From the NCBI GenBank assembly GCA_001767455.1, contig MELC01000086.1, positions 295,149-359,148 on the forward strand: a DNA stretch of 64,000 nucleotides, written 5' to 3'. Under the pieces are notes generated by a model, which was given only the letters and a program-made list of their open reading frames with translations, made no database searches and had not been told where the DNA came from. This stretch comes from Acidobacteria bacterium RIFCSPLOWO2_12_FULL_66_21. Lineage in GTDB: Bacteria; Acidobacteriota; Vicinamibacteria; Vicinamibacterales; 2-12-FULL-66-21. Each line of letters begins with the position of its first letter. Position 1 is the stretch's first letter. This document shows, one piece after another, positions 9,300 through 18,535 of this stretch. A program made the position numbers and the translations under genes.

Positions 9300-9450
9300 T
9301 GGCGTGGGCCAGACCGGGGTCGCACCGGGGTCAGACCGGGGTCAGACCCCCCACCGGGCTGGCACGAGGTCGATAAGGGGTCTGACCCCAAATGGAAGGC
9401 TCGGGCGGCAAATCGGGGTCAGACCCCGACAGGGCGCCTGACCCCGGCGG
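9300..9450. repeat. Cluster of ggggtcagacccc palindromes
   Basis: The 13-bp palindrome ggggtcagacccc, or recognisable partial forms (ggggtctgacccc, cctgaccccgg), occurs about six times between ispG and the glycine-zipper gene. This is a REP-like palindrome cluster. No transposase is nearby. Confidence 0.7.
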
Positions 9451-9553
9451 ACGCAGGGGCGGTGATCTTGCATTGACCCCCGGATGGCCCGAGGAAAAGG
9501 CCTTCAGCGGACCGGGTGTCACACCGCGGTCCGACAGGCGAAGTGAGGGACAG

Positions 9554-10480
9554 ATGACTCGACAGCGATGGATTTCCCAATGTGGCGCGGCCGCAATCGT
9601 GATGGCGTTCGCGTCGGCCGCCGCCGCCCAGATGAACGTGACGACCTCCGACATCCAGCGACTGCAGGACGATGCGTACCAGGCAGGCGCCGACGTGTCC
9701 CGGCTGCGCTCGACCGACCCGAACCTGGCGGCGCAGCTGCAAACCGAGCTCGACGATCTGCGCGATGAAGTGGTGTATCTGAAAGTGAAGCTCCGCAAGG
9801 AGGGCAGCGTCAGCCGGAACGATTACGCGGACGTGCGCGATCGGATTCAGGATCTGCGCTCGCGCGCGCGCGGCGACTCCGGCACGGCGCGCCAGGGATC
9901 GGGCACGTGGGGCACGGGCACCTCCGGCGGCGTGAGCGGGGGAGTCGTCGGCAGCGAACGTCCGCAGCGCACCCACGGCGGGTCCACCGCGATTGCGTCA
10001 GGGCAGGAAATCGACGTGCGCCTCGAGGGCACGCTCGATTCCGGCACGGCGCAGGTCGAGCAGCGGTTCCAGGCGACGACGGTCGTCGATCTCTATCGCG
10101 GCAACGACGTGCTGATTCCCGCCGGGTCGATGCTGCGCGGCGTGATCAGTTCCGTGACGAAAGCCACGCGGACCGAGCGGAAGGGCAGCATGACGATCTC
10201 GTTCGATCAGATCACGATCCGCGGGCGCGCCTATCCGATGCGCGGCATCGTCACGCAGGCCATCGAGAGCGAAGGGATCAAGGGTGAGGCCACCCGGATC
10301 GGCGCGGGCGCCGGCGTGGGCGCGATCATCGGCGGGATCATCGGCGGCGTCAAAGGCGCACTCCTGGGCGTTCTCATCGGCGGCGGCGGCACGATTGCCG
10401 CGACCGAAGGCAAGGACGTGACGCTGCCCGCGGGAACGATCCTGCGCGTGCGCCTGGATCAGCCGCCGGGCGTGAAGTAA
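9554..10480 (+). CDS. Secreted glycine-zipper protein of unknown function
   Basis: A 308-residue protein with a signal peptide ending near AFASAAAAQ. A helical, coiled-coil-like region follows (about residues 30-95, rich in D, R, L and Q). Next come a Gly/Ser linker and a beta-rich segment containing DVLIPAGSMLRG. The C-terminus has a glycine zipper (GAGVGAIIGGIIGGVKGALL, near 250-275) before TLPAGTILRVRLDQP. The duplicated PAG(S/T) phrase, once on each side of the zipper, resembles envelope proteins with a Gly-zipper insert. A purine-rich gagggacag sits before ATG 9554. The frame is open upstream to 9392, but that stretch is only palindromic repeat. No function is assigned. Confidence 0.7.
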   Translation: MTRQRWISQCGAAAIVMAFASAAAAQMNVTTSDIQRLQDDAYQAGADVSRLRSTDPNLAAQLQTELDDLRDEVVYLKVKLRKEGSVSRNDYADVRDRIQDLRSRARGDSGTARQGSGTWGTGTSGGVSGGVVGSERPQRTHGGSTAIASGQEIDVRLEGTLDSGTAQVEQRFQATTVVDLYRGNDVLIPAGSMLRGVISSVTKATRTERKGSMTISFDQITIRGRAYPMRGIVTQAIESEGIKGEATRIGAGAGVGAIIGGIIGGVKGALLGVLIGGGGTIAATEGKDVTLPAGTILRVRLDQPPGVK

Positions 10481-10487
10481 ACGCCGT

Positions 10488-10530
10488 GACACGTAGAACG
10501 CTACTTTCTGCCTTCTACGTTTCTCATTGC
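10488..10530. repeat. cgtagaa-type repeat at the convergent end of hemL
   Basis: Inverted copies of cgtagaac/ttctacgt overlap the stop codon and final codons (VEGRK) of hemL. A hairpin here would serve both convergent transcripts, so it may act as a bidirectional terminator. Confidence 0.5.
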
Positions 10531-11811
10531 CTCCCTCGCGGCCGCGATGGTCTTGTCGATGTCGCGCGACGTGTGCGCGCCGGAGATGAACCACGCCTCG
10601 AACTGCGAGGGAGGCGGGTAGACACCGCGCGCGAGCATGCCGCGGAAGAACGCGGCGTACGCGCCGGTGTCGGCGGCAAGCGCGGACTGATAGTCGCGGA
10701 CCGGCTGATCCGTGAAGAACGGCGTCAGCAGCGATCCGAATGCGTTCACCTGGAGCGGAACGCCCCGCTGCCGTGCGGCGTCCGCCAGGCCCGCCGCGAG
10801 CCGCGCGCCGAGCTGGGCGAGATGCGTGTAGAGTCCCGGCGACAGTTCCTCGAGTGACCAGAGTCCGGCGGCCATGGCCAGCGGATTGCCGGACAGCGTC
10901 CCCGCCTGATAGACCGGCCCCGCCGGCGCCACCAGTCCCATCAGATCGGCGCGGCCGCCATAGGCGCCCACCGGCAGGCCGCCGCCGATGATCTTTCCGA
11001 GACACGTCAGGTCGGGGCGGATCCGGAAGATCTGCTGCGCGCCGCCCGCCGCCGCGCGGAACCCGGAAATCACTTCATCGAACACGAGGAGCGCCCCCTC
11101 GCGATCGCACACCGCCCGCAGTCCAGGGAGGAAGCCGTCGCCGGGCGGGACGAGCCCCATGTTCCCCGCGATCGGCTCGACGAAGATCGCGGCAATCTGC
11201 CCGCGGTGGCGGGCGAAGACCCGCTCGACCGAGTCGAGGTCGTTATAGCGCGCCAGCAGCGTGTCGCGCGCCGCGGCCGCCGCGACGCCGGGGCTCGTCG
11301 GCACACCGAGCGTCATCGCGCCCGAGCCGGCCTGCACGAGAAACGGGTCCGCGTGGCCGTGGTAGCAGCCTTCGAACTTGACGATCTTGTCGCGCTTGGT
11401 CGCGGCCCGCGCGACGCGCGCCGCGCTCATCGCCGCCTCGGTGCCGGAGCTGACGAAGCGCACGCGCTCCATCGACGGCATCAGCGTGGCGACGCGCTGC
11501 GCGAGGCGTGTTTCTAGCTCGGTCGGCGCCCCGAAGCTCGTGCCCTTCGCGGCGGTCGCGGCGAGCGTCTTCAACAACCCGCGCGGCGCGTGTCCGTGGA
11601 TGAGCGGCCCCCACGACATCACGTAGTCGATGTAGGTGTGGCCGTCCTCGTCCTCGATGCGGGCGCCCCGGCCCCGCACGATGAACACCGGCGTGGCGCC
11701 GACCGACTTGAACGCCCGGACAGGGCTGTCGACGCCGCCAGGCAGGATGCGCGACGCGGCGGCGAAGAGCTTGTCCGATCGCGGAGTGCGTGAACGCGGC
11801 TTGCGGAGCAT
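10501..11811 (-). CDS. hemL: Glutamate-1-semialdehyde 2,1-aminomutase
   Basis: PLP enzyme that makes 5-aminolevulinate from glutamate-1-semialdehyde, the second step of the C5 heme pathway. The protein is 436 residues from ATG 11811. The N-terminal segment FAAASRILPGGVDSPVRAF is diagnostic. The PLP lysine lies in TCLGKIIGGGLPVGAYGG and the cofactor-binding aspartate in LVFDEVISGFR. An 18-residue upstream extension of the frame is not homologous. This is the last gene of the heme operon, and its 3' end runs into a short-period repeat. Confidence 0.94.
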   Translation of the reverse strand: MLRKPRSRTPRSDKLFAAASRILPGGVDSPVRAFKSVGATPVFIVRGRGARIEDEDGHTYIDYVMSWGPLIHGHAPRGLLKTLAATAAKGTSFGAPTELETRLAQRVATLMPSMERVRFVSSGTEAAMSAARVARAATKRDKIVKFEGCYHGHADPFLVQAGSGAMTLGVPTSPGVAAAAARDTLLARYNDLDSVERVFARHRGQIAAIFVEPIAGNMGLVPPGDGFLPGLRAVCDREGALLVFDEVISGFRAAAGGAQQIFRIRPDLTCLGKIIGGGLPVGAYGGRADLMGLVAPAGPVYQAGTLSGNPLAMAAGLWSLEELSPGLYTHLAQLGARLAAGLADAARQRGVPLQVNAFGSLLTPFFTDQPVRDYQSALAADTGAYAAFFRGMLARGVYPPPSQFEAWFISGAHTSRDIDKTIAAAREAMRNVEGRK

Positions 11812-11868
11812 CCGAAAACGATAGCACGGTCTCGACAGGAGGAGAGAGGCAGAGAGAGCTGACACGAG

Positions 11869-12894
11869 TCACAACGCGCGGACGGCGTCCCGGGCGTAAT
11901 ACGTGATGATGATGTCGGCGCCGGCCCGGCGGATCGCGGTCAGCGTCTCCATCATCGCGCGCGGCTCGTCGAGCCATCCGTTGCGGGCGGCCGCCTTGAG
12001 CATCGCGTACTCGCCGCTGACGTGATATGCGGCCGTGGGCAGGCCGAACTCCGCCTTCACGCGCGCGATCACGTCCAGGTACGTCATCGCCGGCTTGACC
12101 ATGACGATGTCGGCGCCCTCCTCGATGTCGAGCTCGACCTCGCGCAGCGCCTCCTCGACGTTGCAGGGATCCATCTGGTGGGAACGGCGATCGCCGAAGG
12201 CCGGGGCCGAGTCTGCCGCGTCGCGGAACGGCCCGTAGAACGCCGAGCAGTACTTCGCCGCGTAGGACATGATCGCCGTCTGCGTGAAGCCTCCCTGATC
12301 GAGCGCGCTGCGGATGGCGCCGACGCGGCCGTCCATCATGTCGGACGGCGCGACGATGTCGGCGCCCGCCGCGGCGTGCGAGAGCGCCGAGCGCACGAGC
12401 TGCCCGACGGTCGCGTCGTTCTCGATTTCCTCGTCCACGAGAATGCCGCAGTGTCCGTGCGAGGTGTACTCGCAGAGGCAGACGTCGGTGACGACGAGCA
12501 GCCCCGGCACCTCGCGCTTCAGCGCGCGCACGGCCGACTGCACGGGCGCCTCGGGGTCGTAGGCGCCCGATCCAATCGGATCCTTCTCGTCCGGCAGGCC
12601 GAAGAGCAGGACGCCGGGGACCCCCTCGGCCTTCGCGGCCGCGGCCTCGCGCACGACTTCGTCGACCGACAACTGGAACACGCCCGGCATCGACCTGACT
12701 TCGCGGCGCTGCCCCTCCCCCGTGCAGACGAACAGGGGGTAGATGAACATGTCGGGCGACAGCCGCGTCTCGCGCACGAGCGATCGAATCGCCGGCGAGC
12801 GGCGGAGCCGCCGCGGGCGGCGGGGCAGATCGAGCGGCGCGCCCGGAGAGCTGGCTTCGTGACGGGTCTCGTGGAGGGAGCTCTTGGTGGTCAT
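11869..12894 (-). CDS. hemB: Porphobilinogen synthase (delta-aminolevulinic acid dehydratase)
   Basis: Condenses two 5-aminolevulinates to porphobilinogen. The protein is 341 residues. Schiff-base lysine context [10 protein letters not shown] and the [12 protein letters not shown] segment are present. [16 protein letters not shown] carries the cysteine-rich metal-site pattern of zinc-type enzymes. The first 25 or so residues are a basic, Pro/Arg-rich extension. It overlaps the cobA-hemD stop by four bases, so the two are translationally coupled. Confidence 0.95.
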   Translation of the reverse strand: MTTKSSLHETRHEASSPGAPLDLPRRPRRLRRSPAIRSLVRETRLSPDMFIYPLFVCTGEGQRREVRSMPGVFQLSVDEVVREAAAAKAEGVPGVLLFGLPDEKDPIGSGAYDPEAPVQSAVRALKREVPGLLVVTDVCLCEYTSHGHCGILVDEEIENDATVGQLVRSALSHAAAGADIVAPSDMMDGRVGAIRSALDQGGFTQTAIMSYAAKYCSAFYGPFRDAADSAPAFGDRRSHQMDPCNVEEALREVELDIEEGADIVMVKPAMTYLDVIARVKAEFGLPTAAYHVSGEYAMLKAAARNGWLDEPRAMMETLTAIRRAGADIIITYYARDAVRAL

Positions 12895-14435
12895 GATCGT
12901 ACCGTGTCAGGTCCGGGGTTCCGGGTGAAGTGCTCGACGAGCGCGTCGACGAGATCCGGGATCGTGTAGCGGGCCGGCATCACGGTCGTGGCGATGTCGA
13001 GCTGCTGGGCCGCCTCCGCCGTGACGGGACCTATCGACGCGACGACGGTGGAACGCAGCAGGTCGGCCGCCTGCTCGCGGCCGATGATGTTGACGAAGTT
13101 CCTCACGGTCGACGCGCTGGTGAAGGTGACCGCGTCGATCTGCCGATCGAGCAGCATGCGGTAGAGATCCTGATCGCTCTCGCGCTCGCCCGGCCCTTCG
13201 ACCGTGCGGTAGGCGGTGACGTCGGTGACATCGGCGCCCGCCTCGCGCAGCGCGTCGGCGAGGACGTCCCGCGCGATGTCCGCGCGCGGCAGCAGGATCC
13301 GCCGTCCGTTCAGCTCCTCCATCTTGCCGAGCGCATCGACGATCGATTCGGCGCGGAACTCGGCGGGGGTCAAATCGACGCGGATGCCGAACCGCTGGAC
13401 GCGCGCGGCCGTCGACGGCCCCACGGTGCAGATGCGAACGCCCTTCAAATCGCGCACATCGTGCGATGCCAGCAGCCGGCTCATGAAGTGATCGACGCCG
13501 TTCGCGCTGGTGAAGACGATCCAGTCGTACGTCGAGGCTTCGGCGCACGCCGCGTCGAGCGGCACGCCATCCTCCGGCGGCGCGATGCGGATCGCGGGCG
13601 CCATGATGGCTTCGGCCCCGCGCTCCTCCAGCATCTCCACGAACTCGCCCGCCTGCTCCCGCGATCGGGTCACGACGATGCGGCGTCCGAAGAGCGGCCG
13701 ATCGTCGAACCAGCGCAGGTGCGATCGCAGCCCCGCGACCCGGCCCACGACGAGCAGCGCCGGCGCGTCCTCGCGCGCGAGTCCCGCGATCGTTCCGATG
13801 GTGCCGGCGAGGGTCTGCTGCGAGGGCAGCGTCGGGTTGTAGATCAACGCCGCCGCCTCGTCCGCGCTCCGGCCGTGCGACACCAGCGCGCGCGCGATCG
13901 CGTCCACCTGGCGCGCTCCCGCGTAGCACACCAGCGTGCCGCCGACACCCGCGAGATGCGCCCACTCGACGTGCGGCGGGGCGTCCGATTCCCCCTCGTG
14001 GCCGCGCACGAACGAGACCACGTCCCCCGCGTCCGGGTACGTCAACGGAATGCCCGCATAGGCGGGACCGCCGATGGCGGCCGCGATGCCGGGCACGACC
14101 TCGAACGGGATTCCCTGTTCGTGCAGGAACAAGGCTTCCTTGCCGCCGCTGTCGAAGAGGAACGGATCCCCCCACTTCAGGCGGACGACCGTCTTGCCCT
14201 CGCGCGCTTTCTCGACGAGCAGGATCGAGATCGCGTCCTGATCGAGTGCCCGCGGCGCCGCCGGACCGACGTCAATCCGTTCCGCATCGGGCCGCGCGCT
14301 GCGCAGCAGACGCGGGTGCACCCGGTGGTCGAACACCACGACATCGGCCACTTCGAGGCAGCGGCGGCCGCGCACGCTGACGAGCGAGGGATCGCCCGGG
14401 CCGGCGCCGACGATATAGACACAGGGAGACTTCAT
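12891..14435 (-). CDS. cobA-hemD: Fused uroporphyrinogen-III C-methyltransferase / uroporphyrinogen-III synthase
   Basis: A bifunctional 514-residue protein. Residues about 1-250 are a SAM-dependent tetrapyrrole methylase ([40 protein letters not shown]), which diverts uroporphyrinogen III to precorrin-2 for siroheme or cobalamin. Residues about 260-505 are HemD, which cyclises hydroxymethylbilane ([10 protein letters not shown] and [11 protein letters not shown] phrases). The methylase motif usually read as RLKGGDPFVFGRG is [14 protein letters not shown] here, an unusual change near the SAM site. The fusion lies between hemC and hemB and links the heme and siroheme branches. Confidence 0.92.
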   Translation of the reverse strand: MKSPCVYIVGAGPGDPSLVSVRGRRCLEVADVVVFDHRVHPRLLRSARPDAERIDVGPAAPRALDQDAISILLVEKAREGKTVVRLKWGDPFLFDSGGKEALFLHEQGIPFEVVPGIAAAIGGPAYAGIPLTYPDAGDVVSFVRGHEGESDAPPHVEWAHLAGVGGTLVCYAGARQVDAIARALVSHGRSADEAAALIYNPTLPSQQTLAGTIGTIAGLAREDAPALLVVGRVAGLRSHLRWFDDRPLFGRRIVVTRSREQAGEFVEMLEERGAEAIMAPAIRIAPPEDGVPLDAACAEASTYDWIVFTSANGVDHFMSRLLASHDVRDLKGVRICTVGPSTAARVQRFGIRVDLTPAEFRAESIVDALGKMEELNGRRILLPRADIARDVLADALREAGADVTDVTAYRTVEGPGERESDQDLYRMLLDRQIDAVTFTSASTVRNFVNIIGREQAADLLRSTVVASIGPVTAEAAQQLDIATTVMPARYTIPDLVDALVEHFTRNPGPDTVRS

Positions 14436-14436
14436 A

Positions 14437-14520
14437 AACGTGGAACGTAGAACGTAGAAGGCAGAACCCTTTCCACTGCCCGTGATTCTGTATTCTACCT
14501 TCTACGTTCTCTCTTCTACG
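14437..14520. repeat. Inverted 7-nt tandem array (aacgtag unit) between cobA-hemD and hemC
   Basis: The left arm carries three to four tandem copies of aacgtag/aaggcag. The right arm carries the complementary ttctacg/ttctacc units. A spacer of about 25 nt separates them. It fills the only sizeable gap inside the heme operon and covers the hemC stop, so it may give internal termination or mRNA processing between hemC and cobA-hemD. Confidence 0.75.
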
Positions 14521-15454
14521 CCTTCCTGGCGTCATTCAGGATCGCCCTCGCGCCACCCTCAGCCAGTGCGTCCGCGAGCTGTCGTCCCAGCGCGGCGGCA
14601 TCCGACGCGGGGCCCGTGGCCTCGCGCCTGATGACCTGCCGCCCGTCGGGCGACGCGACCACGCCGTACAACTGCAGCCCGCCTGAGGCGTGCAGCGCGA
14701 TTGCGCCAAGTGGAAGCTGACAGCCGCCCCCGAGCGCCTCGACGACCGTGCGTTCCGCGATCAGCGAGACCGCCGCTGGGTGATCCGAGATCGGCGCGAG
14801 CGCGCGCCGCGTCTCGTCGTCGTCCGACCGGATCTCGACCGCGACGATCCCCTGTCCGGGCGCGGGAACGCAGACCTCGACCGGGATCGCCGCGGAGATG
14901 CGGGCGGCAAAGCCGAGCCGCCGCATGCCCGCGGCGGCAAGCACGATCGCATGGAACTCTCCGGCGTCCAGCTTCCGCAGCCGCGTGTCGACGTTTCCGC
15001 GGATGGGCGCGAAGGTCGCCTGCGGCAGCAGCCCGCTCAGCTGGGCCACGCGGCGCACGCTGCTGGTCCCGACCACCGGCGTCTCGCCGAGATGGGCGAC
15101 GGCCGCGGCCAGATCGACGACCTTCACGGACTCGCCGAGCACGAGCGCGTCGCGCGGATCCTCGCGCGGCAGCACGGCGGCGATGTCGAGGCCGTCGGGC
15201 AGCACCGCGGGCATGTCCTTCGCGCTGTGGACGGCCAGATCCACGTCGCCGCGCATCAGCGCGTCCTCGATTTCCTTGACGAAGAGGCGCTTGGTCCCCG
15301 TCTCGGTGAGCGGCCGCTGCTGGAGCCGATCTCCCTCGGTCCTGATAATCGCGAGCTCCACGCGCGCGCCGCTCGCCTCGAGCAGGCCGGCGACCGTCCG
15401 CGCCTGCCACAGCGCCAGCGCGCTCCCGCGGGTTCCGAGCGTCAGCGTCCTCAC
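14516..15454 (-). CDS. hemC: Hydroxymethylbilane synthase (porphobilinogen deaminase)
   Basis: Polymerises four porphobilinogens into hydroxymethylbilane. The protein is 312 residues from GTG 15454. It shows LGTRGSALALWQA at the N-terminus and the catalytic-Asp region VDLAVHSAKDMP. The cysteine in GGGCQLPLGA attaches the dipyrromethane cofactor. The start overlaps the hemA stop by four bases. The frame remains open far upstream through hemA in another phase, but the first family residues begin at 15454. Confidence 0.94.
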   Translation of the reverse strand: MRTLTLGTRGSALALWQARTVAGLLEASGARVELAIIRTEGDRLQQRPLTETGTKRLFVKEIEDALMRGDVDLAVHSAKDMPAVLPDGLDIAAVLPREDPRDALVLGESVKVVDLAAAVAHLGETPVVGTSSVRRVAQLSGLLPQATFAPIRGNVDTRLRKLDAGEFHAIVLAAAGMRRLGFAARISAAIPVEVCVPAPGQGIVAVEIRSDDDETRRALAPISDHPAAVSLIAERTVVEALGGGCQLPLGAIALHASGGLQLYGVVASPDGRQVIRREATGPASDAAALGRQLADALAEGGARAILNDARKA

Positions 15455-16773
15455 GACCGTCCGCCGGTCTTCGTCTCCGGCCCGCCGGCGTCCGCCGCGT
15501 CGGGGCTCTCGTTCGCGGCGAGGCTGAACAGCCGGTTCAACGCGTCGGCGTACGCGGCCACCATCGCCTGGTCGCTGACCGCCTTGAGCTGCTCGGTCGG
15601 CGTGAGCAGCAGCTTCTCGACGATCAGATGCGTGATCTCGTCGAGCCTCGCCCGCGCTTCCGGCGGCAGGTTCGACATCTTCGACTCGAGGCGCGCCAGC
15701 TCCGATTGCCGGATGGACTCGAAGCGCTGGCGGAGCGCAACGACGGTCGGAATGATCTCGCGCGACTGCATCCACGAGGCGAACCGCGCGACCTCCTCTT
15801 CCACGATGGCCTCGGCGTGCGCCAGCTCTCCGGCGCGCCGCGCCATGTTCTCGTGCACGATCGTCTGCAGGTCGTCGATGTTGTACAGGAACACCTGATC
15901 GAGGTTGCCGACCTCCGCCTCGACGTCGCGCGGCAGGGCGATATCGATCACGAACAGCGGCCGCCGGCGGCGCGCGCGCATGATGTCCTCGACGCGGCGG
16001 CGCGTGAGCACCGGCTCGGTCGCGCCGGTGGCGGTCACGACAATGTCGGACGCGGCCAGCGCCTCGTCGAGCGCGGTCCACGGCACCGCGCGCCCGCCGA
16101 GGTGTCCCGCCAGGTTCTGCGCCGTCTGCAGCGTCCGGCTCGCGATGGTGATCTGCGTGACCTGCTGCGCCTGCAGGTGGACGCCGGTGAGCTTCGCCAT
16201 CTCGCCGGCGCCGAGGATCAGGACGCCGAGCCCCTTCAGATCCCCGAGGATCTTCTTCGCGAGCGCGATGGCCGCGTAGCTGACCGAGACCGCCCCTTCG
16301 CCGAGGCCGGTCTCGGACCGGACCCGCTTGCCGACGGCAAACGCGGCGTGAAAGAGACGGTTGGTGAGCGCCCCGGTGGTCTTGTGCTCGGCCGCCGCGG
16401 AATACGCGCTCTTCACCTGGCCGAGGATCTGCGGCTCGCCGACGACGAGCGAATCGAGGCCCGCGGCGACGCGGAACAGATGGCGCGCGGCATCGGCCCC
16501 CCGCCTCGTGTAGAGATGCTCGGACATCTGCGCGTGCGGCACCCCGTGATAGTCGCCGAAGAACCGCTCGAGCGCCTCGACCGTCGCGTCCGTGTCGCCC
16601 GCGGCGTAGATTTCCGCGCGGTTGCAGGTGGAGAGCACGACCGCCTCGCGGCCGGCGTTGCGCTCGACGAGCGCCGACAGCGCGGCGTCCACGCCGTCGC
16701 GCGAGAAGTCGACGCACTCGCGCAGCTCGACGGGCGCGGTGCGGTGGCTGAGGCCGACTGCGAAAAGGCGCAT
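15451..16773 (-). CDS. hemA: Glutamyl-tRNA reductase
   Basis: Reduces glutamyl-tRNA(Glu) to glutamate-1-semialdehyde with NADPH, the first and rate-limiting step of C5 heme synthesis. The protein is 440 residues. The nucleophile Cys is in STCNRAEIY (C50). LDSLVVGEPQILGQVK is the family signature, and the NADPH domain shows LILGAGEMAKL. A helical dimerisation region closes the protein. It lies eight bases after the HemX/CcsA-like gene, as hemX-hemA pairs often do in other bacteria. Confidence 0.95.
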   Translation of the reverse strand: MRLFAVGLSHRTAPVELRECVDFSRDGVDAALSALVERNAGREAVVLSTCNRAEIYAAGDTDATVEALERFFGDYHGVPHAQMSEHLYTRRGADAARHLFRVAAGLDSLVVGEPQILGQVKSAYSAAAEHKTTGALTNRLFHAAFAVGKRVRSETGLGEGAVSVSYAAIALAKKILGDLKGLGVLILGAGEMAKLTGVHLQAQQVTQITIASRTLQTAQNLAGHLGGRAVPWTALDEALAASDIVVTATGATEPVLTRRRVEDIMRARRRRPLFVIDIALPRDVEAEVGNLDQVFLYNIDDLQTIVHENMARRAGELAHAEAIVEEEVARFASWMQSREIIPTVVALRQRFESIRQSELARLESKMSNLPPEARARLDEITHLIVEKLLLTPTEQLKAVSDQAMVAAYADALNRLFSLAANESPDAADAGGPETKTGGRS

Positions 16774-16781
16774 CGTCCGGC

Positions 16782-17600
16782 TTAGAAGTTGTGGCTCTTC
16801 GTCAGGAAGAACCCGACGGGCACGAAGTTGAGGAGCACGATGACGAATCCGATCGCCGAGAGCCACGCGGCCCGCCGCCCGCTCCATCCGATGGCGCGCC
16901 GCGCGAAGAACGCGAACGAGTAGATGCCCCAGCTCAGGAGCGCGACGAGGATTTTCGGATCGGCGACCGACATGGCCTGCGCGCGCGGATCGGGCGAACT
17001 GTGGATCTGGGTGGCCCAGATGCCCCCGATCGTGACGCCCGCCGTCAGGAAGATCCAGCCGACGGTGATCGCCCGCCCGTTCATCACGTCGAGCACGTGC
17101 AGCGACGGCAGCCGCGCGTAGAAGAACCCGAGATGCTTGGCCTTGATTTCGTTGAAGAGCAGGACGTACGTGATCCCGAGCACGAAGGCGAGCGCGAAGC
17201 TGGCGTACGCGAACAGCATCGACACCACGTGCACCGTGAACAGCGGGCTCCGCAGGAGCGGCGGCCGCGGCGTCACGGTGGGGTCGAGCGCGGGAATGAC
17301 GTCGAGCGCGACGAGCAGCACCGCGACGAACGCGCCCATCGCCCGCTCGTCGGAGCTCAGCTCCACATACAGGTACGACAGCCCGAGCAGCCAGACGAAC
17401 GCGGAGATCGCCGCGCTCGTCCCGACGAGCGGCGCGTGCCCGGCCTCCACGGTCTGCATGCCGATGAGGAACGTGTGCGCGAGCACGCCGGCACCAAGCG
17501 CGGCGGTCGCGAGCCGTCCCACCCGCGGGTCGCGCCACGCGAAATGGGCGACGTACGCGGCGGTGGCGGCGGCGTAGAGCAGCAGCGGCACGAGATGCAT
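16782..17600 (-). CDS. HemX/CcsA-like cytochrome c assembly family membrane protein
   Basis: A 272-residue polytopic membrane protein of the CcmC/CcsA/HemX family. Supporting segments are FTVHVVSMLFAYASFALAFV, ITYVLLFNEIKAK, and GGIWATQIHSS, the counterpart of the G-x-x-W-A motif. Conserved His residues lie in helices. In other bacteria HemX homologues sit immediately upstream of hemA and limit HemA level, while CcsA homologues handle heme for cytochrome c. Position favours a HemX-type role. The true CcsA tryptophan-rich motif is not obvious. Confidence 0.75.
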   Translation of the reverse strand: MHLVPLLLYAAATAAYVAHFAWRDPRVGRLATAALGAGVLAHTFLIGMQTVEAGHAPLVGTSAAISAFVWLLGLSYLYVELSSDERAMGAFVAVLLVALDVIPALDPTVTPRPPLLRSPLFTVHVVSMLFAYASFALAFVLGITYVLLFNEIKAKHLGFFYARLPSLHVLDVMNGRAITVGWIFLTAGVTIGGIWATQIHSSPDPRAQAMSVADPKILVALLSWGIYSFAFFARRAIGWSGRRAAWLSAIGFVIVLLNFVPVGFFLTKSHNF

Positions 17601-17608
17601 CGAGGTCC

Positions 17609-18535
17609 TCAGCGTCCGTGCGGCGCGGACGGCGCGTAATACCCCTGGCGCGTGCGCGCGATCGCGCCCGACCGTTGCACGCGCACGATGATGCGGCGCC
17701 AGGCGCCGTTGCGCAGGGGGTTCTTCGGCGTATAGGCCATGCTGTACTGGCTCGCCAGTTCTTCCGAGATCTGCTGGTAGATCTTCGGCAGTTCGATCAC
17801 GCTCGACGCGAAGAACAGGCGCCCGCCGGTCTCCTGCGAGAGTTGCCGCAGCACGAACTCCGCTTGCTTGAACCGCTGGCGGCCGGGTTCCTGCTGCCGC
17901 AGTCCGATCGCGTAGATCGCGGTCTCCGACCGTTGCGCGAGGTTCAGCACGTCCTCATATCCGACGAGGCTCGACGTGTCGTCGCCGTCCGACAGCACGA
18001 TGATCGCCTGCCGCCGGATCTCCTCCGCCGAAAGGGCCCGCTCCTTCTTCAGCTCCTTCAGCGAGATGTAGATCGCGTTGTAGAGCGAGGTGGACCCGTT
18101 CACCGACGTGCCGCGAATCGCCCGCTCGAGCGCGGCGGCGTCGTTCGTGAACGGATGCGCGACGCGGACCTCCTTGTTGAAGTCGATTACCTCAATCGCG
18201 TCCTCGCGGCGCATGCGCCTGACGAACCCGACCGCCGCCTCCTGCGCGGTGGCCAGCTTGTCTTCCATGCTGTTGCTGGTGTCGAGCAGGATCGCGAGCG
18301 CGATGGGCTGCAGCTCGCGCGAGAAGAACGAGATGGTCTGTCTGGCCCCGTCCTCGAAGATCTCGAAGTCCTCCTGGCTCAGGCCGGTGACGTACTTGTT
18401 GCCCTCGGTCACCGTCACGTTGAGGGACACCATGTCGATGCCGCCGCGAAACGGCTCCGGCTTCTGCGCGAGGCCGGCGGCGGCCGCCGCCAGCGCGAAC
18501 CCCAGCGCCACGAGCGGCCGGCTGCTGGGGATCAC
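17609..18535 (-). CDS. Secreted VWA-domain protein (acidobacterial VWFA-related type)
   Basis: A 308-residue protein with an N-terminal signal sequence (LVALGFALAAAAAGLAQ). A short N-terminal beta domain (VSLNVTVTEGNKYVTGLS) precedes a von Willebrand A domain. Its metal-ion-dependent adhesion site reads LLDTSNSM (DxSxS), with VLSDGDD further on. The C-terminus ends RTRQGYYAP, typical of the VWFA-related acidobacterial family. The exact role is unknown; it probably acts in the periplasm or on the envelope. It overlaps its VWA neighbour by four bases and begins the run into the heme operon. Confidence 0.85.
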   Translation of the reverse strand: MIPSSRPLVALGFALAAAAAGLAQKPEPFRGGIDMVSLNVTVTEGNKYVTGLSQEDFEIFEDGARQTISFFSRELQPIALAILLDTSNSMEDKLATAQEAAVGFVRRMRREDAIEVIDFNKEVRVAHPFTNDAAALERAIRGTSVNGSTSLYNAIYISLKELKKERALSAEEIRRQAIIVLSDGDDTSSLVGYEDVLNLAQRSETAIYAIGLRQQEPGRQRFKQAEFVLRQLSQETGGRLFFASSVIELPKIYQQISEELASQYSMAYTPKNPLRNGAWRRIIVRVQRSGAIARTRQGYYAPSAPHGR

